64,000 bases of DNA from positions 248,001-312,000 of the forward strand of contig NZ_JAFKJN010000016.1 in assembly GCF_017305915.1 (NCBI RefSeq). Direction: 5' to 3'. Under the pieces are notes generated by a model, which worked only from the letters and a program-made list of their open reading frames with translations, was not told the origin of the DNA and ran no database searches. Numbering within the stretch: position 1 is the stretch's first letter; each line of letters starts with the position of its first letter. This DNA comes from Reyranella sp. Its GTDB lineage: Bacteria; Pseudomonadota; Alphaproteobacteria; Reyranellales; Reyranellaceae. Shown piece after piece: positions 8,427 through 17,311 of the stretch. Made by a program: the position numbers and the translations under genes.

Positions 8427-9896
8427 TCACACCGGACGCGGCCAGGCGGCGTGTATGTGGTTGTCGTGGCCGGGGAAGCCCGGGCCGAGGACCTCGGTGG
8501 CGCCGAGCGCGCGGCAGCGTGCCATGAAGGCCGGTACGTCGGGGTGGCCGGGGCTGACATGGCGGCCGTTGATGATGTTGAAGTCGGCCGTGACGCCGGC
8601 GTAATGGCGCGAGTTCGCGCTGTGCGAGCCGCCGCAGAACTCCGAGACCGCGAAGGTGTACTGCTGGGCGAGCGCCACCACGCCGCCCAGCATGCGGATG
8701 TCCAGGGAGACTGTTCCCCCGGGAGCTCCCTGGTAGGAGCTGCGACTTGCCGGCCGGCCGGCCGCGGTATCCACGATGTTCTGTCGAGCCGTCGCCTGGT
8801 CGGGGATGCCCGAGGCATGCGCCGTCGCCAGGCTGATGCCCGTATCCGCCAGGATCTGCTGGGCCAGCGACACTGCCGAGCTGGCCGCCGCGTCGACCAT
8901 CACGCCGGCGGCAGCGGCGCTCGCGGATCCGCTACCGCCTTCGCACCAGATCTCACCGGCCGCTTCATCGCCCAGGTAGGGAATCTCGCTGCCGATCTCC
9001 GGCGCCTCTGCGACTGCGGCCACAGCCGCAATGGCACCATGGCCGATCCCGCCATCGTCGACCGGCGTGCCGTTGGCCATGATCGGCACCAGGGCAAGGT
9101 CCCAGTTGCCGCGGCCGATCTCGCGCAACAGATCGGCCGTGCGGTAGGCGCTGGCACGCACCGGCGGATTGCTGTGGGTCAGCAGCCAGTTGTGCCGGGT
9201 CTCGGTGTATTGGCTGATCCAGACCTGCTCGTTGCCGCCGCGCGCCGGCGGGGACTCGCGAAAGCGCGTGCGCAGGAAATCGAGGATGCCGCCCGAATGG
9301 ATGAAGCTGTCGTAGATCACGAGCGCCGAGAGCGCGCGCGTGAAGCCGTTGGTGCCGGCCCAGCGCATCGCCGGATTGAAGTAGCGGTCGGCGAAGAACG
9401 CGTCCTGCACGCTCTCCATGACCGGGTCCTCGTTGCCGGCGCGCCGCAGCAGGTCCTTGAAGGTCGCATTGTCGACCAGGGCGGTACGGCCGATCAGCGG
9501 CACGAACGGCCGCAGTTGGTCGGAGAAGGTGCCGCCGGCGCCGGCATAGCGGCTGACCAGCTCGCGCAGGTTGCCGTACTCCGTGGTCTGCGAGCGGCCA
9601 TAGGTGATCTGGCGGATATTGTGGGGGCCGTCGCCGAAGATGGCGATGGCGCCGTAGCGGCCCCGCACCGAGCCCGTCTCGAAGACGTTGATCACCCGCT
9701 CGCAGATGGCGCGCTGGCTCGGCGTCAGCACCAGCATGGCTGCGGCCGCCACGCCGGCGCCGGCGGCGGTCGCGGACTGACCCGACATTGCGGCCACTTC
9801 CGCAAGATGCGCTGCGACAGTGTTCACGGTCTGCGCTGCATCGGTCAGGCGACGCAGCATCTCAGGCGAAACCGATTGGCTGGACTGGTCGAACAT
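8427..9896 (-). CDS. Chitosanase-like (GH46) / M15-type peptidase fusion
   Basis: The 489-residue protein appears to have two catalytic modules. Residues about 58-290 resemble GH46 chitosanases of the lysozyme-like fold (INVFETG with candidate acid Glu73, then ITYGRSQTTEYGNL). A Gly/Ala-rich linker follows. Residues about 385-489 carry the zinc pattern of M15 D,D-peptidases or hedgehog-like folds: His431-x6-Asp438 (HYAGVTAD) and His480-x-His482 (NHIHAAW). Both modules suggest attack on amino-sugar polymers and their peptide stems. There is no classical signal peptide. A strong AGGAGG precedes the ATG by 8 nt. Fold assignments are by motif only and the GH46 call is the weaker of the two. Confidence 0.72.
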   Translation of the reverse strand: MFDQSSQSVSPEMLRRLTDAAQTVNTVAAHLAEVAAMSGQSATAAGAGVAAAAMLVLTPSQRAICERVINVFETGSVRGRYGAIAIFGDGPHNIRQITYGRSQTTEYGNLRELVSRYAGAGGTFSDQLRPFVPLIGRTALVDNATFKDLLRRAGNEDPVMESVQDAFFADRYFNPAMRWAGTNGFTRALSALVIYDSFIHSGGILDFLRTRFRESPPARGGNEQVWISQYTETRHNWLLTHSNPPVRASAYRTADLLREIGRGNWDLALVPIMANGTPVDDGGIGHGAIAAVAAVAEAPEIGSEIPYLGDEAAGEIWCEGGSGSASAAAAGVMVDAAASSAVSLAQQILADTGISLATAHASGIPDQATARQNIVDTAAGRPASRSSYQGAPGGTVSLDIRMLGGVVALAQQYTFAVSEFCGGSHSANSRHYAGVTADFNIINGRHVSPGHPDVPAFMARCRALGATEVLGPGFPGHDNHIHAAWPRPV

Positions 9897-10029
9897 CTTC
9901 CTGTCCTCCTAAGGCGCCAGCCACACCATTGGTTTGGAGCTTCCTCCCGTTCCCCTAATGTCCAGAGAGTAACTACTTATCCCTACAACTATCAAGATAT
10001 TGTGGCGATCTCGCGACAGCCATAGCGGC

Positions 10030-11055
10030 TCAGCGCGCCACCATCTCCTTTTCCTTCAGCAGCAGCAGCTGGCGTTCGTTGTCGATCGACCAGGAGGCGA
10101 AGCGCTGCAGGAAGCTCTGGCCCAGCAACGGCGTGGCCTTGGCCGGCGCGACGCTGGCATGGATGTTGGTCAGCACCCGATTGCTGACCGACAGGCTGCG
10201 CAGGGTGAAGGTCCGCGCCTTGACGATCGAACCGTCGGCGATCTTGACCATCTGCGTGCCGGTGAAGTCGGCATCGCTGAACTTGCCGGCCTTGCGCAGG
10301 TCCTGCAGGACGTTCTCGGGGATCACCACATCGCTGGCGCCGCTGTCGACCACGAAATTGGCCGAAGCCGAATCGTTCAGGATCGCCGGCACCAGCAGCA
10401 CGCCCGACTGGCGGCGGAGCGTCACGGTCAGCGTGGTGATCGCCGCCGTCGCCGCCTGCGGCGCGGCGGACGCCACCGGCTGCTCGCCCAGGCGCTCCAG
10501 CCCCTTCTGCGCCGCAGTGTTGCCCTTTGCCGCCGCCAGCCGGTAGAGGCGCACCGCCTCACCGCGGTTCTTGCTGACGCCGGCGCCGGTCTCGTAGCAG
10601 ATGCCGAGCAGCAGCTGGCCGGTGGGATCGCCCTTGTCGGCGGCGATCCGGGCCAGCCGTGACGCCTCGGCATGGTTGGTCGGCGTGCCATCGCCGCTGA
10701 GATAGCGCGCGGCAAGATTGACCTGCGCCTGGGTGACGTCGCCCTCGGCCGCGAGCTTGTAGAGGCGGATGCAGTCCTCGGCATTCTTCGGCACGCCGAG
10801 TCCGTTGCAGACCTGCATGGCGAGCCGCGACTGCGCCTCATGATGCCCCTGGTCGGCGGCCAGTTTGAAGTAGTGCGCCGCTTCGGCCAGCTCCCTGCCG
10901 TCGGCGTAGAGGATGCCGATGCGGTACTGGGCGGCGGCGTCGCCCGCAGCGGCATCGGGCTTCAGGCGCTCGATTTCGGCGGCGTGGTCGATCGCCCCTA
11001 CGGGCGTGGCGACCAGTAGCATTACGAGACTCAGCCAAGACCTGAACAAACGCAT
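10030..11055 (-). CDS. Sel1-repeat protein with C-terminal retropepsin-like protease domain
   Basis: The 341-residue exported protein has a signal peptide at 1-21 (cleavage near PVGA). About four Sel1-like alpha/alpha repeats cover 36-190 (AAQYRIGILYADG, AQSRLAMQVCNGLGV, GQLLLGICYETGAGV). A clan AA aspartic-protease-like domain from about 210 has the active-site triplet Asp237-Ser-Gly (FVVDSGASDVVIP) and the typical late motif LLGQSFLQRF. Retropepsin-like proteins work as dimers. It lies only 23 bp after livM on the same strand and could be read from that transcript, though it has no obvious transport role. Confidence 0.87.
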   Translation of the reverse strand: MRLFRSWLSLVMLLVATPVGAIDHAAEIERLKPDAAAGDAAAQYRIGILYADGRELAEAAHYFKLAADQGHHEAQSRLAMQVCNGLGVPKNAEDCIRLYKLAAEGDVTQAQVNLAARYLSGDGTPTNHAEASRLARIAADKGDPTGQLLLGICYETGAGVSKNRGEAVRLYRLAAAKGNTAAQKGLERLGEQPVASAAPQAATAAITTLTVTLRRQSGVLLVPAILNDSASANFVVDSGASDVVIPENVLQDLRKAGKFSDADFTGTQMVKIADGSIVKARTFTLRSLSVSNRVLTNIHASVAPAKATPLLGQSFLQRFASWSIDNERQLLLLKEKEMVAR

Positions 11056-11078
11056 CGCCCTCCGCTACGAGGACGACA

Positions 11079-12062
11079 CTACCGGCGGCGCAATCGACCG
11101 ACAATCCCCGTCGGGAAGAAATACACGCAGAGGATGAACGCGACGCCGAGCCACAACAGCCAGCGGTCGCCAACCAGCGCCTGCAGGTAGTTCTGCGCCA
11201 GCACCAGCAGCACGGCGCCGATCACCGCGCCGTACATCGTGCCCATGCCGCCGATCACCACCATCAGCAGGATGTCGACCATGATGTCGAAACTGAGCGT
11301 GGTGTCGGGATTGGTCTGGCTCGACCACAGCGCCAGCAGCGCGCCCGCCAGCGCCGCCGTCGCCGCGGCGATGCAGCTTGCCAGCGTGCGGTAGACGACG
11401 GTGCGATAGCCGATCGCCTCGGCACGGAACGGGTTCTCGCGGATCGCCATCAGCACGGAGCCGAACGGCGAGTTGACCATGCGCAGCAGGACCAGGACGA
11501 GCGCGAGCGATACAAGGAATACAAGGTAGTAGTCGAGGATGCGGCCGGTGATGCCCTCGAACGGCCGGAACGAGGCGCGCAGCGCCATCGGCAGGCGGTA
11601 ATTCAGCCCATCCTCGCCGCCGGTGATGTCGGAGAGCTGCGACGCCAGGATCAGCACGGCGCTGGCCACCGCCAACGTGATCATGGCGAAGAAGATGGTG
11701 CGCAGCCGCAGGCTGAACAGGCCGATCAGCACGGCCAGCACCACGGCGACCGCGAGGCCGCCCAGCACGCCGAGCGCCACCGAGTCCCACCCTGCCCCCA
11801 GCCGGGTCAGCGCGATCGCCACGCCATAGGCGCCGATGCCGAAGAACATGGTGTGGGCGAACGAGACGATGCCGGTGTAGCCCAGCAGCAGGTCGAAGCT
11901 CGCCGCCAGCACGATGAAGACGCAGATCTTGGCCGCGACGTTCAACGACTTGGCGCCGGGGAACAGGAAGGGTGCCGCGGCGAGGCCGACCAGGATGACG
12001 AGCAGCACGACCGCCAGCCAGCGGCTGCGCGGCAGGTCGTCGGAGAGGAGCGCGCGCAGCAT
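11079..12062 (-). CDS. livM: Branched-chain amino acid-type ABC permease, LivM subunit
   Basis: The 327-residue inner-membrane protein has about nine to ten hydrophobic segments. It carries the LivM signature LLLGYTGIVSFAHTMFFGIGAYG (about 59-81) and the EAA-like cytoplasmic loop AIRENPFRAEAIGYR near 215-229. It forms the heterodimeric channel with LivH. It starts 3 bp after the livH stop, so translation is probably coupled. The Liv family also carries urea, amides and aromatic acids, so 'amino acid' is only a family-level label. Confidence 0.94.
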   Translation of the reverse strand: MLRALLSDDLPRSRWLAVVLLVILVGLAAAPFLFPGAKSLNVAAKICVFIVLAASFDLLLGYTGIVSFAHTMFFGIGAYGVAIALTRLGAGWDSVALGVLGGLAVAVVLAVLIGLFSLRLRTIFFAMITLAVASAVLILASQLSDITGGEDGLNYRLPMALRASFRPFEGITGRILDYYLVFLVSLALVLVLLRMVNSPFGSVLMAIRENPFRAEAIGYRTVVYRTLASCIAAATAALAGALLALWSSQTNPDTTLSFDIMVDILLMVVIGGMGTMYGAVIGAVLLVLAQNYLQALVGDRWLLWLGVAFILCVYFFPTGIVGRLRRR

Positions 12063-12065
12063 CGG

Positions 12066-13040
12066 CTACCTCTTGGCCACGGGATAGAGGCCCTGCGGCC
12101 GCCACAGCAGGATCAGCGCCATCAGCAGGATGTTGGAGCCGAGCGCCACCTTGGGCGCCAGGAAGCCGATGTAATTGGCAGTGAGCCCGACCAGCAGGGC
12201 GCCGACGAAGCAGCCGCCGACCGAGCCCAGCCCGCCGATGATGATGACGATGAACACCAGCACGATGACCTGGCCGCCGATCGCCGCCGTCACCGTCTCC
12301 TGGTAGAGGCCCCACATCGCGCCGCCCAGCCCCGCCAGCGCCGAGCCGACCGCGAACACGCCGACGAACAGGCGGCGGATGCGATAGCCCAGCGCCTCGA
12401 CCATCTCGCCGTTCTCGACACCGGCGCGGATCAGCAGGCCGATGCGGGTCCGGTTGAGGGTCAGCGCCAGCGCCGCGAACACGATCAGGCCGACGATCAC
12501 GGCCAGCAGCCGGTACTTCTCGATCGCGATGTCGCCGAACAGCAGGGCGCCGCGCAGCGCGGTCGGCCGCGCCAGCGTGATCTGGTCGGGGCCCCACACC
12601 ACCTTCAGGAGCTGCTCGGCGACGATCAAACCGCCGGTGGTCACCAGGATCTGCCTGAGATGCTGGCCGTAGACCGGCCGCACGATCACCCGCTCGAAGG
12701 CGAGGCCGAGGCCGCCGCTCACCGCCATCGCCGCCAGGATGGCCGGCAGGAAGGCCGCCAGATTGAGCCACAGCGAATCGGCCTGCATCCAGGGGCCGAG
12801 CGCCAGCATGACCGTCGCCGCCACGAAGGCGCCGACGGCGATGAAGGCGCCATGGCCGAAGTTCAGCACGTCCATCAGGCCGAAGGTCAGCGTGAGCCCC
12901 GAGGCCATGACGAAGATCATCATCCCCATCGCGAGGCCCGCGACGGTGAGCGTCACCCACGAGGCCGGCGACCCGACCAGCGGCAACGCCGCCGCGGCGA
13001 GCACGGGTATGAGCAGCAGCGGAATCCAGTCGCGCTTCAT
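12066..13040 (-). CDS. livH: Branched-chain amino acid-type ABC permease, LivH subunit
   Basis: The 324-residue inner-membrane protein carries the LivH hallmark GLTLTFGLMDVLNFGHGAF (about 48-66) and ends with the usual GLYPVAKR tail. It partners LivM. The gap to livF upstream (13041-13140) holds a palindromic repeat that could separate message stability of the ATPase and permease parts. Confidence 0.94.
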   Translation of the reverse strand: MKRDWIPLLLIPVLAAAALPLVGSPASWVTLTVAGLAMGMMIFVMASGLTLTFGLMDVLNFGHGAFIAVGAFVAATVMLALGPWMQADSLWLNLAAFLPAILAAMAVSGGLGLAFERVIVRPVYGQHLRQILVTTGGLIVAEQLLKVVWGPDQITLARPTALRGALLFGDIAIEKYRLLAVIVGLIVFAALALTLNRTRIGLLIRAGVENGEMVEALGYRIRRLFVGVFAVGSALAGLGGAMWGLYQETVTAAIGGQVIVLVFIVIIIGGLGSVGGCFVGALLVGLTANYIGFLAPKVALGSNILLMALILLWRPQGLYPVAKR

Positions 13041-13044
13041 CTCA

Positions 13045-13135
13045 CCGTCGTCCCGAGCGAAGCCGAGGGACCTATTTTTTTGTGGCAGGTGAAGAAAGGT
13101 CCCTCGACTTCGCTTCGCTCCGCTCGGGACGACGG
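13045..13135. repeat. Palindromic intergenic repeat, family B, between livF and livH
   Basis: The arm starting CCGTCGTCCCGAGCGAAG at 13045 is repeated in inverted, slightly bulged form ending at 13135, around a T-rich centre (13075-13081). A related unit lies at 14774-14841. It looks like a dispersed REP/BIME-type element that can form a long hairpin in mRNA. Confidence 0.75.
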
Positions 13136-13140
13136 AAATG

Positions 13141-13866
13141 TCATTGATGCTCCCCCATGCCCAACCCGAGCAGGTGCTGCTGCAACCCGGCGTCGGCGGC
13201 GAAGGCAGCCATGGTGCCGGTATGCGCGACCTTGCCGTCGTCCATCACCGCCACCTGGTCGCCGAGCTGGCGGGCGAAGGTAAAATTCTGCTCGACCACC
13301 AGCAGCGTCGACTCGCCGTCCTTCAGCTCGCGGAAGGCGGCGATCATGTTGGCGATGATGGCCGGCGCCAGGCCCTTGGTCGGCTCGTCGATCAACAGGA
13401 GTCGGCGCGGCTCGATAATCGCGCGCGCCACCGCCAGCATCTGCTTCTGGCCGCCGGACAGGTTGCCGGCCGGCAGGTTCCAGAAGCGCTTCAGCGCCTC
13501 GAAGCGGGCGAAGATCCAGTCCAGCCGCTTTGGATCGGGCGGGCCCGAGCGCGCGGCGAGGATCAGGTTCTCCTGCACCGTCAGGTCGGCAAAGATCGCC
13601 ATGCTCTCGGGCACGTAGGCGATGCCGAGCCGCGCGATGTCGGGCGTCGCCATCCTGGCGATGTCGCGTCCGGCGAAGCGGATCTCGCCTTCGGCGGCGC
13701 GCCACAGCCCCATGATGGTGCGCAAGGTCGTGGTCTTCCCCGCCCCGTTGCGGCCCAGCAGCATGGTCAGCCCGCCCTCGGCCACGTCGAACTCGACGCC
13801 GTGCAGGATGTGGTAGCGGCCGATGTTGGTCTTGACGCCGCGCAGCGAGAGCAGAGGCTCAGGCAT
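13141..13866 (-). CDS. livF: Liv-type ABC transporter ATPase, LivF subunit
   Basis: The 241-residue ATPase has Walker A GRNGAGKTT (about 38-46), signature LSGGQKQML (about 134-142), and Walker B LLLIDEPTKGL with the LivF-specific KGLAP continuation. It works with LivG to power the LivHM channel. It is separated from livG by 145 bp holding a palindromic repeat, an unusually wide gap inside this operon. Confidence 0.94.
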   Translation of the reverse strand: MPEPLLSLRGVKTNIGRYHILHGVEFDVAEGGLTMLLGRNGAGKTTTLRTIMGLWRAAEGEIRFAGRDIARMATPDIARLGIAYVPESMAIFADLTVQENLILAARSGPPDPKRLDWIFARFEALKRFWNLPAGNLSGGQKQMLAVARAIIEPRRLLLIDEPTKGLAPAIIANMIAAFRELKDGESTLLVVEQNFTFARQLGDQVAVMDDGKVAHTGTMAAFAADAGLQQHLLGLGMGEHQ

Positions 13867-13877
13867 GGCTCAGCCTT

Positions 13878-13997
13878 CCTCCCCATTCAGATGGGGAGGT
13901 GTCCGCGAAGCGGACGGAGGGGTCAGAAGCAACCGGACGGGCTCATGACCCCTCCGTCGGCGTATGACGCCGACACCTCCCCATATGAATGGGGAGG
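13878..13997. repeat. Long palindromic repeat, family A, between livG and livF
   Basis: Two arms of about 48 bp (from 13878 and back from 13997) are inverted copies with few mismatches. Each contains its own small hairpins (CCTCCCCATTCA ... TGGGGAGG, and GTCCGCGAAGCGGAC). The same architecture recurs at 33317-33444, so this is a dispersed repeat family rather than a local accident. Confidence 0.8.
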
Positions 13998-14011
13998 AAT
14001 ATGAGGAGCGA

Positions 14012-14761
14012 TCAGGCATCGGCCGCTCCGCCGAGATACGCCTCGCGCACGATGTCGGAGCTGATCACGTCGGCTGGCTTGCCGTCGGCGACCAGCTTGC
14101 CCTGGTGCAGCACGACGATGCGGTCGCTGAGCGAGCGCACCACATCCATCTTGTGCTCGACCAGCAGGATGGTCTTGTCGCCGCGCGCCTTGATCGCGGC
14201 GATGATGGCCAGCACGGTCGGCACCTCGTCGATGCTCATGCCGGCGGTCGGCTCGTCGAACATGAAGATGTCGGGCTCGAGCGCCAGCAGGATCGCGACC
14301 TCGAGCTTGCGCTGGTCGCCGTGCGGCAGGGTCGCGGCTATTGCGTCGGCACGATCCGACAGCGACACGGCGGTGAGATGCTCGCGCGCGCGATCGGTGA
14401 GCTCGCGATGGGTCGAGGTGCGGCTGAACAAGTCGAGCGCTTTGCCGCTCTTCACTTGCACGGCGAGGCGCACGTTCTCCAAAGCGCTGAGATTGGGGAA
14501 GAGATTGGTGAGCTGGAAGGCGCGGCCGAGGCCGGCGCGCGTGCGGCGCGGCGCGGCCCAGGACGTGATGTCCTCGCCGTTCAGCCGCACCTTGCCTTCG
14601 GTCGCCGGCAACTGGCCCGAGATCAGGTTGAAATAGGTCGTCTTGCCGGCGCCGTTGGGTCCCACGATCGAGGTGAGCGTGCCCGGCTGGAAGGCACACG
14701 TGACGCCATCGACGGCCGCATGGCCGCCGAAGCGGATGGTCAGGGATTGGGTTTCCAGCAC
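14012..14761 (-). CDS. livG: Liv-type ABC transporter ATPase, LivG subunit
   Basis: The 249-residue ATPase has Walker A GPNGAGKTT (about 34-42), Walker B-region IFMFDEPTAGMSIDE, and the LivG-type GLGRAFQLTNLFPNLSALENV stretch. The signature segment HGDQRKLEVAILLAL shows HGDQRK where most LivG proteins have YGxQRxLE, the usual LivG variation of LSGGQ. It lies downstream of the receptor gene with a palindromic repeat between them. Confidence 0.94.
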   Translation of the reverse strand: MLETQSLTIRFGGHAAVDGVTCAFQPGTLTSIVGPNGAGKTTYFNLISGQLPATEGKVRLNGEDITSWAAPRRTRAGLGRAFQLTNLFPNLSALENVRLAVQVKSGKALDLFSRTSTHRELTDRAREHLTAVSLSDRADAIAATLPHGDQRKLEVAILLALEPDIFMFDEPTAGMSIDEVPTVLAIIAAIKARGDKTILLVEHKMDVVRSLSDRIVVLHQGKLVADGKPADVISSDIVREAYLGGAADA

Positions 14762-14773
14762 GACAGCAACGCC

Positions 14774-14841
14774 GTCATCCCGAGCGCAGCGAGGGATCTA
14801 GCCTGGTCCGCATAGATCCCTCGCCTTCGGCTCGGGATGAC
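14774..14841. repeat. Palindromic intergenic repeat, family B, between receptor gene and livG
   Basis: GTCATCCCGAGCGCAGCGAG at 14774 is mirrored by CTCGGGATGAC ending at 14841, with a second inner match GAGGGATCTA/TAGATCCCTC. It is related to the element at 13045-13135. Confidence 0.75.
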
Positions 14842-14843
14842 AA

Positions 14844-16031
14844 TTACCGCTTGTTCTTGATCGGCAGCTTCATCTCGTCGGCCGGAATCTCGCGCACGAG
14901 ATCGAGCAGGTCGACGCTGTCCGGCGGGTTGGCCTTCATGCGCCACTGGTACATGACCTGCAGCGCCTGATGGTCTTCCTTGCGGAAGGTCATCTTGCCC
15001 TTGGGCGTGTCGAAGGTCATGCCCTCCATGGCCGCGATCAGCTTCTCGGTGTCGGTCGAGCCCGCCTTCTTCACCGCCTCGACGGCGGCCATCGCCGCGG
15101 CCATGCCGCCCGCGACGAAGAAGTCCGGCGGCGCGCCGTTGTTCTTCTTCTTGTATTCGGTGACCAACCAGTCGTTCACCGGGTTCTTGGGGAAGCCCCA
15201 GTAGTAGTAGATCGCGCCCTCGAGGCCGGGGAACTGCTTCCAGCCCGCCATTACCGGCAGGATGTTGCCGCCCGGCGCGATCTCGATCTTGTAGCGCTCC
15301 GGCTTGAGGTCCATCAGCTTGGGCAGCGGATGGGCGCCCGCCCAGACCGCGGCGATGATGCGCCGGCCGGGCTTGTCCTTCAGCGCGTCGAACAGGCGCT
15401 GGCCGGCGGCAGTGAAGTCGGTCGTGTTCTGCGGCGCATACTCCTCATGCACGATCTTGGCCTTGGAGCCGACCGTGGCAAGCGCTTCCTTGAACGAAGC
15501 GATGCCGTCCTTGCCGAAGGCATAGTCCTGCGCCAGCGTCGCGATGTTGATGTTCTCGTCCTTCAGCGTCGCGGCGGCGGCGAGCGCGTCCTGCATCGAG
15601 CTGCGGGCGGTGCGGAAGATGTAGCGGTTCCACTTCTCGCCGGTGATCTGGTCGGCGACCGCCGGCTCCACGATCAGCACCTTCTTGAATTCCTCGGCGA
15701 TCGGCAGCATGGCGAGCGCCACGGCCGAGCTGGTGGTGCCGACCGCGAGATCGACCTTGTCGTCGGCGTAGGCCTGCTCGAGCGCCGCCTTGCCCATGTC
15801 GGGCTTGAGCTGGTCGTCCTTCAGGATCACCTGGATCTTGCGGCCGTTGACCTCCATCTTGCCCTGGGTCGCGTACTCGAGGCCCAGCATGAAGCCGGCC
15901 TCGGTCTGGCGCGCATAGGCTTCGAGCGGCCCGGTCTTGCCGTAGATCAAGGCAATCTTCAGCGGCTGCTGAGCAGCTACCGGACCCGCCAGCAGCACGC
16001 CGGCGAGTGCAATTATCGAACGACGAAGCAT
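14844..16031 (-). CDS. Periplasmic substrate-binding protein of the Liv ABC system
   Basis: The 395-residue type I periplasmic receptor has a signal peptide at about 1-20 (LAGPVAAQ). The mature part opens with LKIALIYGKTGPLEAYARQ, typical of Liv/urea/amide receptors, and runs through VGTTSSAVALAM to YWGFPKNPVNDWLV. It is the first gene of the minus-strand Liv operon and so probably sets its specificity. The ligand is not deducible. The ATG at 16031 has GGGAGGTTTCTTCG just upstream. The upstream serine hydrolase gene ends 29 bp away on the same strand. Confidence 0.92.
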   Translation of the reverse strand: MLRRSIIALAGVLLAGPVAAQQPLKIALIYGKTGPLEAYARQTEAGFMLGLEYATQGKMEVNGRKIQVILKDDQLKPDMGKAALEQAYADDKVDLAVGTTSSAVALAMLPIAEEFKKVLIVEPAVADQITGEKWNRYIFRTARSSMQDALAAAATLKDENINIATLAQDYAFGKDGIASFKEALATVGSKAKIVHEEYAPQNTTDFTAAGQRLFDALKDKPGRRIIAAVWAGAHPLPKLMDLKPERYKIEIAPGGNILPVMAGWKQFPGLEGAIYYYWGFPKNPVNDWLVTEYKKKNNGAPPDFFVAGGMAAAMAAVEAVKKAGSTDTEKLIAAMEGMTFDTPKGKMTFRKEDHQALQVMYQWRMKANPPDSVDLLDLVREIPADEMKLPIKNKR

Positions 16032-16060
16032 CGAAGAAACCTCCCTTTCAGGAGGCTCTT

Positions 16061-17311
16061 CTAATCGATGATCGCGGCTTGCACCATCGTGCGGAAGCGG
16101 TTGCGCAGCTCGACGCGATCGGGATCGCTCACCTGCACCATGTAAATTGCAATCAGTTGTTCCTTGGGATCGAGCCAGAACAACGTGCCGGCATTGCCCG
16201 CCCAGCCATACTCGCCGACCGAGCCCGGCAGCGCCGAATCGCCGCCCCGCGTGCGCACCTCGAAGCCGAGGCCGAAGCCCAGGCCCGCCGGCCGGCCCGG
16301 CCGGTCGCCGGTGTGGTCCGCCGTCATGAAGGCCAGCGTCTGCTTGCCGAGGATGCGCTTGCCGCCGAAGGCCCCGCCGTTGCTGAGCGCCATGGTGAAG
16401 CGCAGATAGTCCTCCATCGTGCTCAGCATGCCGCCGCCGCCCGACTGGAACGGCGCGCCGTCATCGACCTTGAACCGCGGTGTCATCGGCTGGCCGTTGG
16501 GCCGCGGGCCGGGCTGCGCGGCGCGCGCGACCTTGGCGGCCGGGACCTGGAAGCCGGTGTCGACCATGCCGAGAGGCTGCAGCACGCGATCGGCCACCGC
16601 CTCGCCCAGCTTCTTGCCGGTCAGCACCTCGACCAGCCGGCCCTGGACGTCGACCGCGACGCTGTATTCCCAGCGGTCGCCGGGGTTGAACTTCAGCGCC
16701 ATCCTGGAGAGCTTCGACACGAACTCCTGGGTGGTGAAGCTGCGGTCGCCGATCTTGGCGTCACGGTAGGCCTGGTGGATCAGGCCGGCGCCGCGGCCGC
16801 CATAGGTCAGGCCGGCAGTGTGGCGCAGCAGGTCCTGCACGGTCATCGGCCGCGTCGGATCGCTCAACCGCAGCATCGGCATGCCGTCGGCGCCGGTCAC
16901 TTCCGTCCCGACCTTCATCTGGCCGATCTCGGGTAGGTACTTCGAGACCGGGTCGGTGATCTGCAGCCGCCCCTCCTCGACCAGCTGCATCAGGGTCACG
17001 CTGACGATCGGCTTGGTCATCGAATAGATGCGGAAGATCGAATCGAGCTTCATCGGATCGGGCTGCGCCGGATCGCGTTTGCCCTGCACGGAGACCCATG
17101 CGATCTTGCCGCGGCGCGCGACCAGCATCACCGTCCCGGGCACCAGCCCGTCGTCGATCTGCTTCCTTGTGACCTCCTCGAGGCGCTTGAGCTGGGCCGA
17201 CGACAGCCCGACTTCCTCGGGCGATGCCGCCATCGGCACGGGCGTCTCGGCATGAACCGTTCCGGCGGCAGCAATCAACAAAACGACGAGCGTGCGCCTC
17301 AAGCCGTTCAT
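16061..17311 (-). CDS. Exported serine hydrolase of the beta-lactamase/esterase (class C-like) family
   Basis: The 416-residue protein has a signal peptide (1-21, AAAGTVHA). The active-site SxxK is SMTK (about 95-98), the Tyr-x-x motif is in DRWEYSVAVD (about 206), and the third-box region is in GWAGNAGT near 380. These mark the EstB/class C family, often esterases or D-amino peptidases rather than true beta-lactamases. Its ATG overlaps the stop of the LysR gene (ATGA), so it is translationally coupled to the regulator and probably part of its circuit. Confidence 0.9.
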   Translation of the reverse strand: MNGLRRTLVVLLIAAAGTVHAETPVPMAASPEEVGLSSAQLKRLEEVTRKQIDDGLVPGTVMLVARRGKIAWVSVQGKRDPAQPDPMKLDSIFRIYSMTKPIVSVTLMQLVEEGRLQITDPVSKYLPEIGQMKVGTEVTGADGMPMLRLSDPTRPMTVQDLLRHTAGLTYGGRGAGLIHQAYRDAKIGDRSFTTQEFVSKLSRMALKFNPGDRWEYSVAVDVQGRLVEVLTGKKLGEAVADRVLQPLGMVDTGFQVPAAKVARAAQPGPRPNGQPMTPRFKVDDGAPFQSGGGGMLSTMEDYLRFTMALSNGGAFGGKRILGKQTLAFMTADHTGDRPGRPAGLGFGLGFEVRTRGGDSALPGSVGEYGWAGNAGTLFWLDPKEQLIAIYMVQVSDPDRVELRNRFRTMVQAAIID

